The translations under genes and the position numbers were made by a program. Below, piece by piece: positions 54,694 through 62,829 of a stretch of DNA of 64,000 bases (positions are counted from its first letter, which is position 1; each line of letters begins with the position of its first letter). A model generated the notes under the pieces. It did no database searches. It worked only from the letters and a program-made list of their open reading frames with translations, and had not been told where the DNA came from. This DNA is from an uncultured Flavobacteriaceae bacterium (GTDB taxonomy: Bacteria > Bacteroidota > Bacteroidia > Flavobacteriales > Flavobacteriaceae): the NCBI GenBank assembly GCA_947494565.1, contig CANLVG010000003.1, forward strand, positions 186,001 through 250,000, in the 5' to 3' direction.

Positions 54694-57110
54694 AGAAGGT
54701 AGTACACACCGTATTTTCAGTAGTCCTTTTGTGGATCTGTTTTTCTTGTCAAAAACAGGCGGTTGAAATTTATATTGCTACAAATGGGGATGATACTGCT
54801 TTCGGAACCAAAGATGCTCCCATAAAATCAATTCAAAGGGCCAGAGATCTTTCAATTGCCCTAATCAAAAAAAGCCCCGTAGATATTATTTTTGAAGATG
54901 GCACCTATTACCTGTCCGAGTCGGTAGTTTTTGAAACTGAACATTCAGGTTCCAAAGAAAATGGCATTACATATAAGGCTGCTACTAAAGGGAAGGCCAT
55001 AATCAGTGGCGGAACACTATTGGATTTGAGCTGGGAACGGCACAAAGATGGAATCTATAAGGCCAAAATCCCAGAGGGATTAACGAGTATAGATCAGCTG
55101 TATGTAAACGGTCGCAATCAGCGTATGGCTAGATTTCCCAATGCTAGAGCCGGGAAAAATGTATTTGATACTTGGGATTTAATACATACCAAAGAGCCTG
55201 ACCCTGATAACGATCCCTTAAGTTCAAAACGTATTGCTTCTTATGAAAATCCGGAAGGTGCCTATGTTCATGCTATGCATGCGGCACTTTGGGGCGATAT
55301 GCATTGGTTGGTAAAAGGGAAGACCAAAAACGATAGTCTTATTCTTGAAGGTGGCTGGCAGAATAACAGGCCCTCGGCAATGCATCCGAGATATCGAATT
55401 ATTGAAAATGTTTTCGAAGAATTGGATGCACCACAAGAATGGTATTTCAATAAGACGGAAAGGATGCTTTATTATTATCCCGAAGAAAATATTGAAATTC
55501 AAAATGCAAAAATAGAAGTAGTCCGATTAAAGAACCTTCTTGAATTAAAGGGAACGAAAGAAAAGCCCGTGGAATTCATCTCTTTTGACGGTTTGGTTTT
55601 TCGTCATGCATCACGCAGTTTTATGGAAAACAAGGAACCCTTGTTACGAAGTGATTGGACTACCTATAGAGGGGGAGCACTTAAGTTTACAGGAGCGGAA
55701 AATTGCCTTATAGCCAATTGCGAGTTTGACCAATTGGGTGGCAACAGCATATTTGTAAACAACCATAATAGAAACCTAACATTCAAGAGTTGCTATATTC
55801 ACGATTCTGGTGCGAGCGGCATTGCCTTTGTAGGCGACCCGGCAATGGTACGAAGTCCATTGTTTCGATACGGCCCCCAAGACTACGGGAGTTTAGATAG
55901 AATTCCAGGTCCCAAAGGCGATAACTATCCACAAGATTGCCGCGTAGAAGATTGCTTGATCACCATGACAGGGCGTTTTGAAAAACAAACTGCACCTATT
56001 CAAATTTCCATGTCTTCAAGAATTACGGTCGATCATTGTTCAATTTATGACGTGCCCCGTGCAGGAATAAATATAAGTGAAGGCACATTCGGAGGGCATA
56101 TCATCGAAAATTGCGATGTATTCAATACCGTGTTGGAAACAGGCGATCATGGTAGTTTCAATTCATGGGGTCGCGATCGTTTTTGGACCCCCGATATCAA
56201 GGAAACTGCCCTGCAGGTTGAAAAGGATACGCTATTGCCATATCTTGATATGATAGAACCCAATATTATCAGAAACAGCAGATGGCGTTGTGACCATGGG
56301 TGGGATATCGACCTTGACGACGGTTCTTCTCGTTACCTGATTTATAACAATCTTCTCTTGAATGGAGGCCTAAAAATGAGAGAAGGGTATCATAGGATGG
56401 CCTATAACAATATTATTATAAACAATAGTCTACATCCGCATGTTTGGTATACGAATAGTGGCGATGTGTTCAAGAAAAATATTATTTCAGGAGCTTATAG
56501 ACCTGCTATAATGAGCCGGAGTATTGCTAAAGAGAGGAAATGGGGGAAGGAGTTAGACTCTAATCTCTTTATCACAAACGGGTTTGACAAGACGCGATTT
56601 TTGAAGAACAAAGCTGATTTAAATTCAGTAGTCGGTAAGCCATTGTTCGTGAATCCGCAGGATGGGGACTTTAGCGTTGCTGAAAACTCTCCGGCCTTCG
56701 CAATCGGATTTAAAAATTTTCCGATGAATGAATTTGGTGTTGTTTCAGAGAAATTAAAAAGTATGGCCAAGCAGCCCATAATTCCGTCAATAAATGCCTT
56801 TTCCACGAAAAAAGAAGGTAAGACCTATATTTGGGATACGGCTACCGTGAAAAATGTAGAGACCATGGAAGAACGATCGGCGGCCGGTTTGTCCGATATT
56901 CAAGGAGTTCTATTAGTAAATGTGCCCGGCTATTCAATCTTGGGGAGATCTGGGTTTGAAACGGGAGATGTTATTATTTCATACCAGGGGAAAACCATCA
57001 AAGATTTTGAACAAATTCAAAACCTTTTAAATGAGAATCCAGACTTAAAAGAAATGACTTTTAAGGTGATGCATAATCAAGAAGAAGCTCAACTAAAACT
57101 TAAACTATGA
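54690..57110 (+). CDS. Right-handed beta-helix glycoside hydrolase-like protein (GH141-like) with C-terminal PDZ domain
   Basis: The 806-residue lipoprotein has a CFSC lipobox near residue 20. The start (IYIATNGDDTAFGTKDAPIKSIQRARD), the EDGTYYLSESVVFETEHSGS and IISGG segments, and IDQLYVNGRNQRMARFPN match GH141-type proteins. A right-handed parallel beta-helix follows (about 300-660). Residues about 725-800 form a PDZ-like domain (GRSGFETGDVIISYQGKTIKDFEQIQNLL). GH141 includes alpha-L-fucosidases and xylanases, so fucosidase activity is a reasonable inference. PDZ addition to this fold is unusual. It overlaps the sulfatase stop (ATGA). Confidence 0.8.
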   Translation: MKKVVHTVFSVVLLWICFSCQKQAVEIYIATNGDDTAFGTKDAPIKSIQRARDLSIALIKKSPVDIIFEDGTYYLSESVVFETEHSGSKENGITYKAATKGKAIISGGTLLDLSWERHKDGIYKAKIPEGLTSIDQLYVNGRNQRMARFPNARAGKNVFDTWDLIHTKEPDPDNDPLSSKRIASYENPEGAYVHAMHAALWGDMHWLVKGKTKNDSLILEGGWQNNRPSAMHPRYRIIENVFEELDAPQEWYFNKTERMLYYYPEENIEIQNAKIEVVRLKNLLELKGTKEKPVEFISFDGLVFRHASRSFMENKEPLLRSDWTTYRGGALKFTGAENCLIANCEFDQLGGNSIFVNNHNRNLTFKSCYIHDSGASGIAFVGDPAMVRSPLFRYGPQDYGSLDRIPGPKGDNYPQDCRVEDCLITMTGRFEKQTAPIQISMSSRITVDHCSIYDVPRAGINISEGTFGGHIIENCDVFNTVLETGDHGSFNSWGRDRFWTPDIKETALQVEKDTLLPYLDMIEPNIIRNSRWRCDHGWDIDLDDGSSRYLIYNNLLLNGGLKMREGYHRMAYNNIIINNSLHPHVWYTNSGDVFKKNIISGAYRPAIMSRSIAKERKWGKELDSNLFITNGFDKTRFLKNKADLNSVVGKPLFVNPQDGDFSVAENSPAFAIGFKNFPMNEFGVVSEKLKSMAKQPIIPSINAFSTKKEGKTYIWDTATVKNVETMEERSAAGLSDIQGVLLVNVPGYSILGRSGFETGDVIISYQGKTIKDFEQIQNLLNENPDLKEMTFKVMHNQEEAQLKLKL

Positions 57111-57155
57111 ATTTATAGCCTAGGCTATTTCTTTTAAAACCAAAAAAGTTAAAAA

Positions 57156-58631
57156 ATGAACGTTCGTACAAAAGTATTTTTATCGACCATAGTTGCCGCA
57201 ATTTTAATTGTTAGCTGTAAAAGCGAGGTAAAGACATCCGAAGAAAAAAAGCGTCCAAATTTCTTGTTTGTTTTGGTTGATGACCAATCTCCTTTTGATT
57301 TAAAGACATACGACCCAGAATCCATATTGGAGACTCCGAATATCAATCAACTAGCCAGAGAAGGACTCGTCTTTGATAATGCCTATCATATGGGTTCTTG
57401 GAGCGGTGCGGTCTGCACCCCTTCACGACACATGATCATGAGTGGAAGAACCTTATGGCATTTACCTTCAAGGGGCGAGCAGTTTCAAAATCCAAACGAG
57501 CCAGATAGCCTCGAAAATCAAACGATGGCAGCGGTATTCAATAGGGCTGGGTATAAGACGATGCGAACCTGTAAAAAGGGAAACTCCTATCCAGCTGCAA
57601 ATACACAATTTACTGTGGTGAAAGATGCCTCAAAAAGAGGCGGTACCGAAGAGACCGGTAGTGCTTGGCATGGCAAACAGGTATTAGAATATCTAGGTGA
57701 ACGAGAAACTACAAAAGAGGATGACCCTTTTTTGATTTATTTTGGATTCTCACATCCCCATGACCCTCGCAATGGAACCCCAGAACTGTTAGCGAAATAT
57801 GGAGCCGTAAACCATACTGATACGCTTAACCTCCCTCCGGCCAATGCAAAACAACCGGCATTACAAGATAATTATCTTCCTGCCCATCCATTTTTTCATG
57901 GACATCCTGAACTTCGTGATGAAGAACGTGTAAGTGGCGTATGGAAAAACAGGGACGAGCAAACCGTGCGTAATGAATTAGGACGCGAATATGCCTGTTC
58001 GGAAAATATTGACATACAGTTAGGGAAAGTGTTGAAAAAATTAGAGGCTATGGGTGAGTTGGACAATACCTATATCATTTACACTTCCGATCACGGCATG
58101 TCGATTGGCCGTCATGGACTTATGGGAAAACAAAACCTCTATGAACACACCTGGCGGGTGCCGTTTATAATTAAGGGTCCTGGTATCGCAAAAGGAAAGC
58201 GTGTAAAAGGAAATTCCTATTTGTTGGATGTGCTACCCACACTATGTGATTTGGCCGGTATTGGGATTCCGGAAACGGTCGAAGGCAGTAGTCTAAAACC
58301 TGTAATCGATGGGGAGACGGAAACGGTTAGAGAGGTCATGTACGGGGTGTATTCAGGAGGAACAAAACCCGGGATGCGCAGCGTGAAAAAAGGAGATTGG
58401 AAATTGATAAAGTATGATGTTATGGATGGAACCGTTCGAGAAACACAGCTTTTTAACCTTGCAGGCAATCCGAACGAGTATCTGACCGAGCATGGTAGGC
58501 CCGGGGAAATGGAAACCAATTTGGCCGATAACCCCAAATATGCTGATAAACTGGCTGAGATGGAAACGCTGCTCTTGAAACAAATGGAGCTGCATGACGA
58601 CCCCTATCGCCTATGGAATCAAAGCAAATAA
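57156..58631 (+). CDS. S1-type sulfatase, lipoprotein (second)
   Basis: The 491-residue protein is a second formylglycine sulfatase with a lipoprotein signal (IVSC). LVDDQSPFDLKTY gives the metal-binding aspartates, C87 in AVCTPSRHMIMSG is the modified cysteine, and YTSDHGMSIGRHGLMGKQNLYE and LDVLPTLCDLAGI follow. It differs clearly from the first sulfatase, so the two probably attack different sulfate positions. It lies 46 bases after the beta-helix gene and is the last of the enzyme run, before an AraC regulator. Confidence 0.93.
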   Translation: MNVRTKVFLSTIVAAILIVSCKSEVKTSEEKKRPNFLFVLVDDQSPFDLKTYDPESILETPNINQLAREGLVFDNAYHMGSWSGAVCTPSRHMIMSGRTLWHLPSRGEQFQNPNEPDSLENQTMAAVFNRAGYKTMRTCKKGNSYPAANTQFTVVKDASKRGGTEETGSAWHGKQVLEYLGERETTKEDDPFLIYFGFSHPHDPRNGTPELLAKYGAVNHTDTLNLPPANAKQPALQDNYLPAHPFFHGHPELRDEERVSGVWKNRDEQTVRNELGREYACSENIDIQLGKVLKKLEAMGELDNTYIIYTSDHGMSIGRHGLMGKQNLYEHTWRVPFIIKGPGIAKGKRVKGNSYLLDVLPTLCDLAGIGIPETVEGSSLKPVIDGETETVREVMYGVYSGGTKPGMRSVKKGDWKLIKYDVMDGTVRETQLFNLAGNPNEYLTEHGRPGEMETNLADNPKYADKLAEMETLLLKQMELHDDPYRLWNQSK

Positions 58632-58681
58632 GTCCTCAACGCACAAGAGGTTTCATAGCCGTAAGTTAGTCGGTTGGCGTA

Positions 58682-58697
58682 CAATACTTTTTATACC
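58682..58697 (-). promoter_or_regulatory. Shared PUL operator motif, copy 2 (reverse)
   Basis: On the minus strand this reads GGTATAAAAAGTATTG, matching GGYAnAAAAAGTATWG with two differences from the copy at 42730. It lies 36 bases upstream of the AraC gene start, where autoregulation would be expected. Confidence 0.45.
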
Positions 58698-58733
58698 TAA
58701 CTTGTTTATTATGATATGTTAACCTATAGATAG

Positions 58734-59597
58734 ATGAAGCTCCATTTACTAAATAGATCTAGTATAGTAGATCGTTCTATAAAGGTTTCGCATAATCTGT
58801 ATAAAAACTTTTTACGGGTCTGGCATTTCCATCCAGAATTTGAACTGGTGGCGATAATTCGGAGTTCTGGGACACGTTTTGTTGGAGATAATATTGAACG
58901 ATTCGATAGTGGAGATGTGGTTCTAATTGGGAAAGATATACCGCATATGTGGTTAAATGACGATGCCTATTTTGAAGAAAATTCTAATTTAACGGCAGAG
59001 GCAATCGCAGTTCATTTTGAAAAAGAGTTTTTAGGAAAGGGATTTTTAGAAGTGCCTGAAATGCACCTGCTTTCCAATCTTTTTGAATTGGCCGCTCGTG
59101 GAATACGATTTTTGAATGTCAAAGAGCAACTGCTAAATGAATTCAATATCTTACCCTATCTTGACCCTACTGCGCAAGTGATAAAAGTAATTGATATTTT
59201 GAGTCATTTAAGTAAGCACAAAGATTATAGGATTATATGCAGTAGTACCTTCGTAAATTCGTTGCACAGGACAGAAAATAGGCGTTTAAATAAAATCTAT
59301 GAGTACGTTTTTGAAAATTTTGACAAACCCATTGGTTCTAGCAATGTGGCGGAAATTATTGGTATGAATAAATCTGCTTTTAGTCGTTTTTTTAAAAAGA
59401 CCCATCGAAAACCCTTCACCAAGTACCTAAACGAGATTAGAATAGGTTATGCTTGTAAATTATTGATTGAAAACAGAGAGAATATTACTTCGATTGCATA
59501 TTTATCAGGATTTAATAATGTATCAAATTTTAACAGACAATTTAAAATAATCAAGGGGAAGACTCCGTCATTGTATTTAAAAGATTTCAAAGACTAG
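58734..59597 (+). CDS. AraC family transcriptional regulator of the PUL
   Basis: The 287-residue protein has a cupin sensory N-terminal part (HFHPEFELVAIIRSSG...GDVVLIGKDIPHMWLND) and a C-terminal AraC double helix-turn-helix (SSNVAEIIGMNKSAFSRFFKKTHRKPF, then SIAYLSGFNNVSNFNRQFKIIKGKTPSLYLKDF). Gene order places it between the sulfatase and fuconate dehydratase genes, so it probably senses fucose or a derivative. A shared motif lies before it, after it and far upstream of SusC, which suggests it controls all three. This regulatory link is inference. Confidence 0.9.
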   Translation: MKLHLLNRSSIVDRSIKVSHNLYKNFLRVWHFHPEFELVAIIRSSGTRFVGDNIERFDSGDVVLIGKDIPHMWLNDDAYFEENSNLTAEAIAVHFEKEFLGKGFLEVPEMHLLSNLFELAARGIRFLNVKEQLLNEFNILPYLDPTAQVIKVIDILSHLSKHKDYRIICSSTFVNSLHRTENRRLNKIYEYVFENFDKPIGSSNVAEIIGMNKSAFSRFFKKTHRKPFTKYLNEIRIGYACKLLIENRENITSIAYLSGFNNVSNFNRQFKIIKGKTPSLYLKDFKD

Positions 59598-59609
59598 AAT
59601 ACGGTTTAA

Positions 59610-59628
59610 GGCACAAAAAGTATAGATT
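59610..59628 (+). promoter_or_regulatory. Shared PUL operator motif, copy 3
   Basis: GGCACAAAAAGTATAGATT matches the SusC-upstream copy in 17 of 19 bases. It lies 98 bases upstream of the fuconate dehydratase start, in the 128-base gap after the AraC gene. Confidence 0.5.
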
Positions 59629-59725
59629 GAAGTAAGCTTTTAGTTAGTTTTATGACACTTAATCTTTTAACTTAAAACAGGTAAGTACGGGATTCTTATC
59701 CGGCCAAAAATACTTAATATTCCAC

Positions 59726-61069
59726 ATGGAAAAACCAATATTGATTACCGAAGTGGTTGTAAAAGATATCCGCTTCCCGACCAGCAAATCACTTGATGGC
59801 TCTGACGCTATGAACCCCGACCCAGATTATTCGGCAGCTTATGTTATACTTTTAACTGACTCTGATGACGGTTTTGAAGGTCATGGTCTGACTTTTACCA
59901 TAGGAAGGGGAAATGAATTGTGTACCGCCGCCATACATTCCCTATCACATTTGATTATGGGTAAGACACTTGAATCTTTTACCTCTAATATGGGCGCATT
60001 TTGGAAGATGATTACCGGTGATAGCCAATTGCGATGGCTCGGACCTGAAAAAGGGGTAATTCATTTAGCGACTGGCGCAATTGTAAATGCCGTTTGGGAT
60101 CTTTATGCCAAAGTGGAAGGCAAACCTTTATGGCAACTTTTAGCAGATATGACATCTAAAGAAATCATTTCTTGTATTGATTTCACCTATATCACAGATG
60201 TAATTACGCCAGAAGAGGCCCTTACTATTTTAGAAAAAAAAGAGGATACCAAAAATGAACGTATTGGACATTTGTTAAAAGACGGGTATCCGGCTTATAC
60301 CACTTCTGCTGGTTGGCTTGGATATTCAGATGCTAAAATGAGAAAACTGTGTAGGGAAGCTAAAACTGCTGGGTTCGATCATATGAAAATAAAAGTGGGG
60401 TCCGATTTAAAAGATGATATGCGTCGAGCAGCCATTATCCGAGAAGAGATCGGACCAGAGTTAAGATTAATGATGGATGCCAATCAAAAATGGGATGTCG
60501 GCGAGGCCATCGAAAATATGGCTGAATTGAAAAAGTTCAACCCTTGGTGGATTGAAGAACCTACAAGTCCTGACGATATTCTTGGTCATGCAAAAATTGC
60601 CAAGGCGGTTCATCCGATTAAGGTTGCAACTGGAGAACATTGCCAAAATAGGGTCATGTTTAAACAACTGATGCAAGCTGAAGCCCTTGGAATCTGTCAA
60701 ATAGATAGTTGCAGGGTCGGTGGGGTCAATGAAATATTGGCTATTCTACTAATGGCGGCCAAGTTCGATATTCCGGTTTGTCCCCATGCTGGAGGCGTGG
60801 GTCTTTGTGAGTATGTGCAGCATCTAGCTATGATTGACTACATCGCCATCAGCGGCTCTTTAGAGAATAGAATAATAGAGTATGTAGACCATTTGCACGA
60901 ACATTTCTTTGATCCGGTGGTTATAAAAAAAGGGGCCTATATGCCCCCGAGTATGCCGGGGTATAGCATAACCATGAAACCGGCTTCTTTAGAAGAATAT
61001 AATTTTCCTAACGGGAGTTTTTGGAGCGAAGAATTACGGTCAAAGAAATCAACATCAATCGAAGTTTAA
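59726..61069 (+). CDS. L-fuconate dehydratase (enolase superfamily)
   Basis: The 447-residue protein is a mandelate racemase/muconate-lactonizing-type member of the enolase superfamily. The N-terminal capping domain (VVVKDIRFPTSKSLDGSDAMNPDPDYSAAYV) and the KIKVG segment with catalytic lysine near residue 220 are typical of L-fuconate dehydratase (FucD, EC 4.2.1.68). Metal ligands lie in DANQKW, EEPTSP and TGEHCQN, and PHAGGVGLCEYVQH holds the His base. It converts L-fuconate to 2-keto-3-deoxy-L-fuconate in the cytosol. Its presence points to an oxidative (non-phosphorylated) fucose route. The remaining enzymes of that route are not in this window. Confidence 0.92.
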   Translation: MEKPILITEVVVKDIRFPTSKSLDGSDAMNPDPDYSAAYVILLTDSDDGFEGHGLTFTIGRGNELCTAAIHSLSHLIMGKTLESFTSNMGAFWKMITGDSQLRWLGPEKGVIHLATGAIVNAVWDLYAKVEGKPLWQLLADMTSKEIISCIDFTYITDVITPEEALTILEKKEDTKNERIGHLLKDGYPAYTTSAGWLGYSDAKMRKLCREAKTAGFDHMKIKVGSDLKDDMRRAAIIREEIGPELRLMMDANQKWDVGEAIENMAELKKFNPWWIEEPTSPDDILGHAKIAKAVHPIKVATGEHCQNRVMFKQLMQAEALGICQIDSCRVGGVNEILAILLMAAKFDIPVCPHAGGVGLCEYVQHLAMIDYIAISGSLENRIIEYVDHLHEHFFDPVVIKKGAYMPPSMPGYSITMKPASLEEYNFPNGSFWSEELRSKKSTSIEV

Positions 61070-61544
61070 TTTAAAAAATACATCGGCTGTAATTACCGAC
61101 GATGGTATATGATCGGTGTTGACGGATATAATGATATCATTTTAAAATAGCCGTATAAAACCGTCATGTTGTAAACAAACTTAAGTTCAACAAAAGGCTA
61201 GGGAAGTAGTGTCACATTTATGGTCTTTTTTTTGATCACTTCGATAATTTACTTTTTACATGCTCAGTACTCCTTTGATAAAAGTAGGTTTCGTATGGCG
61301 TTTAAGTGAATTGTAATTATTTCGGAGAGTTTGAAGCCCATTCTGAAACCATACCCGAACATCTTATAGGGAATACAGTATGATAGGAGGACTTGTTTTA
61401 GGGAAGTGGTAACAGGGCCAAAGAAGCTCTATTTTCCGATACAGTATCTTCTTTTCCCCATAAACATTGGGGTAGGGGCGTTCGAGGTGGAAAATAGGTG
61501 AACATTTTTGTTTTCTTTTGATAGGATATTGCTTTCCAAGATTA
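61070..61544. other. Intergenic region at the PUL edge
   Basis: About 475 bases between the fuconate dehydratase gene and a convergent short gene. A minus-strand frame at 61364-61657 has a composition unlike a protein and overlaps the real antitoxin-like gene in another frame. I see no strong terminator. Confidence 0.4.
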
Positions 61545-61724
61545 TTATTTTGTGTCCTCCATGGGATAATGAATACTCTCGTATTCTTCAACAATGTCCG
61601 AAATTTTGAGAAACTCTTTAGCCAATGGACTATCCAAAGGTGTATTGTCATCAACAATATTTATCAACTCTTCTAATCGAAGATTTGCTCTAGTATATTC
61701 TTCGGCTGAAATTTTCGTGTTCAT
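61545..61724 (-). CDS. HigA-type antitoxin N-terminal module (59 aa), lacking the HTH domain
   Basis: The 59-residue protein (MNTKISAEEYTRANLRLEELINI... EFLKISDIVEEYESIHYPM) matches the helical N-terminal part of COG5499 HigA-like antitoxins, in which a LxRLEELxD helix and an EYExxHYP segment precede a helix-turn-helix. Here a stop falls just after HYPMEDTK, so the DNA-binding part is missing and does not appear in other frames downstream. It may be a truncated pseudogene or a minimal form. No toxin gene lies next to it; it follows two genes of unknown function on the same strand. Confidence 0.55.
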   Translation of the reverse strand: MNTKISAEEYTRANLRLEELINIVDDNTPLDSPLAKEFLKISDIVEEYESIHYPMEDTK

Positions 61725-61825
61725 TTGCTTTGATTGATATTATATAAAGGTATGATAAAGATTGGGGTGCTTAAATTATCAGCATAATTTTATCAATATT
61801 TCAATTGCAATCTATTTGAGGCGTG

Positions 61826-62818
61826 CTATATATCAAAAACCAAACTTCCTTCTTGTTTTACTAGATAAGCATTTATATTACCTTTCCCAGAACTGTAATC
61901 TGGGTTATACTTTTTAGGTTGGGTATAATAAACGGGTGAGTCAGTCAAAGTTGCATAGATGGCCATAGCAATAGACATGGGTTTTGGGCCATATGGCGCA
62001 AAAATTGCAGGCTCCTTGCCATTATCCGTAATTGCCACAATATGGTTGTAAACATCTGAGACATCTAGGGGGTCTATTCTTAGAATCTCATCGTTGTCTT
62101 TTATCCTGTAGTTTTGTTCAATTGTTCGTAAAAACTCCCAACCTCTTTGATAAAATTCATTACTTGGCGGACAAGGGAAGAAAAAAGTAACTGGAATGCT
62201 ACCATATTTATCCTTAAGAAGTCTAGATAATCCAAAAGGGATAAAACCAACTCCAACCATTGCATGTTTAGGTTCCGGTTCAGGGTATAGAATCTCACCA
62301 AATAATGGTATGTTTCCCCATGGCTCTGGATCTTCTGAAAGTGGTTTATTGGTATATTTTAGAGCACTGCCATAAGTAATTATGAGGTTTTGAATCTTGG
62401 AAGATTTGATACAAAGCTTTATTAACGGGAAAAAGAATCTTTTAGGAAGGCAAGAGATGTCGATGATTATACTTGAGCTAGAAGATTCAATAAAGGACTC
62501 TATAGTGTCAACCATGGCACTACTTTTCCCAAGTAAGTCAACCTCGGAGATATTTAAATTAATACCCTTTAACAAATTTTGAAGTTCTACTTCATTTATT
62601 TGCATTTTACTGTTGATAGTATCCGAGTATTCGGAGATTGGGTCATTTATCTTAACAAAACTGTGGCCGTTTAGTAATTTTAAACTAAGTAGTTTTTCAA
62701 TTACACCTGTACAACGATCTTCAAATGATATGCATCCAAATAAGTCCCAGCTATCAACATTTAACTTGCCAACTAGCCAATCTAGATCGCCCCATGGTTT
62801 GAAATGTGAGTAGCCCAT
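61826..62818 (-). CDS. Protein of unknown function (330 aa), Rossmann-like
   Basis: The soluble 330-residue protein has no signal peptide or membrane helix. The N-terminal part includes GCISFEDRCTG (about 28-38) and a strand-loop DISCLPKRFFFPLIKL (120-135). The C-terminal part has FAPYGPKPMSIAMAIYAT (about 273-290) followed by SPVYYTQPKKY. This C-terminal pattern, with a GPKPMS loop, recalls CARF-type nucleotide-sensing domains, but I cannot confirm it. I recognise no named family. It is separated by only 11 bases from the upstream gene on the same strand, so they form a unit. A defence or stress role is only inferred from context. Confidence 0.7.
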   Translation of the reverse strand: MGYSHFKPWGDLDWLVGKLNVDSWDLFGCISFEDRCTGVIEKLLSLKLLNGHSFVKINDPISEYSDTINSKMQINEVELQNLLKGINLNISEVDLLGKSSAMVDTIESFIESSSSSIIIDISCLPKRFFFPLIKLCIKSSKIQNLIITYGSALKYTNKPLSEDPEPWGNIPLFGEILYPEPEPKHAMVGVGFIPFGLSRLLKDKYGSIPVTFFFPCPPSNEFYQRGWEFLRTIEQNYRIKDNDEILRIDPLDVSDVYNHIVAITDNGKEPAIFAPYGPKPMSIAMAIYATLTDSPVYYTQPKKYNPDYSSGKGNINAYLVKQEGSLVFDI

Positions 62819-62829
62819 AAAAACGTGTT

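Noticed and set aside
61254-61270. Possible fourth copy of the PUL motif (TTTACTTTTTACATGC)
   Set aside because: Only about 10 of 16 positions match, so it is not distinguishable from chance in AT-rich DNA.
61364-61657. Minus-strand 97-codon frame
   Set aside because: It overlaps the antitoxin-like gene in another frame and its Trp-, Cys- and Pro-rich composition looks like chance.
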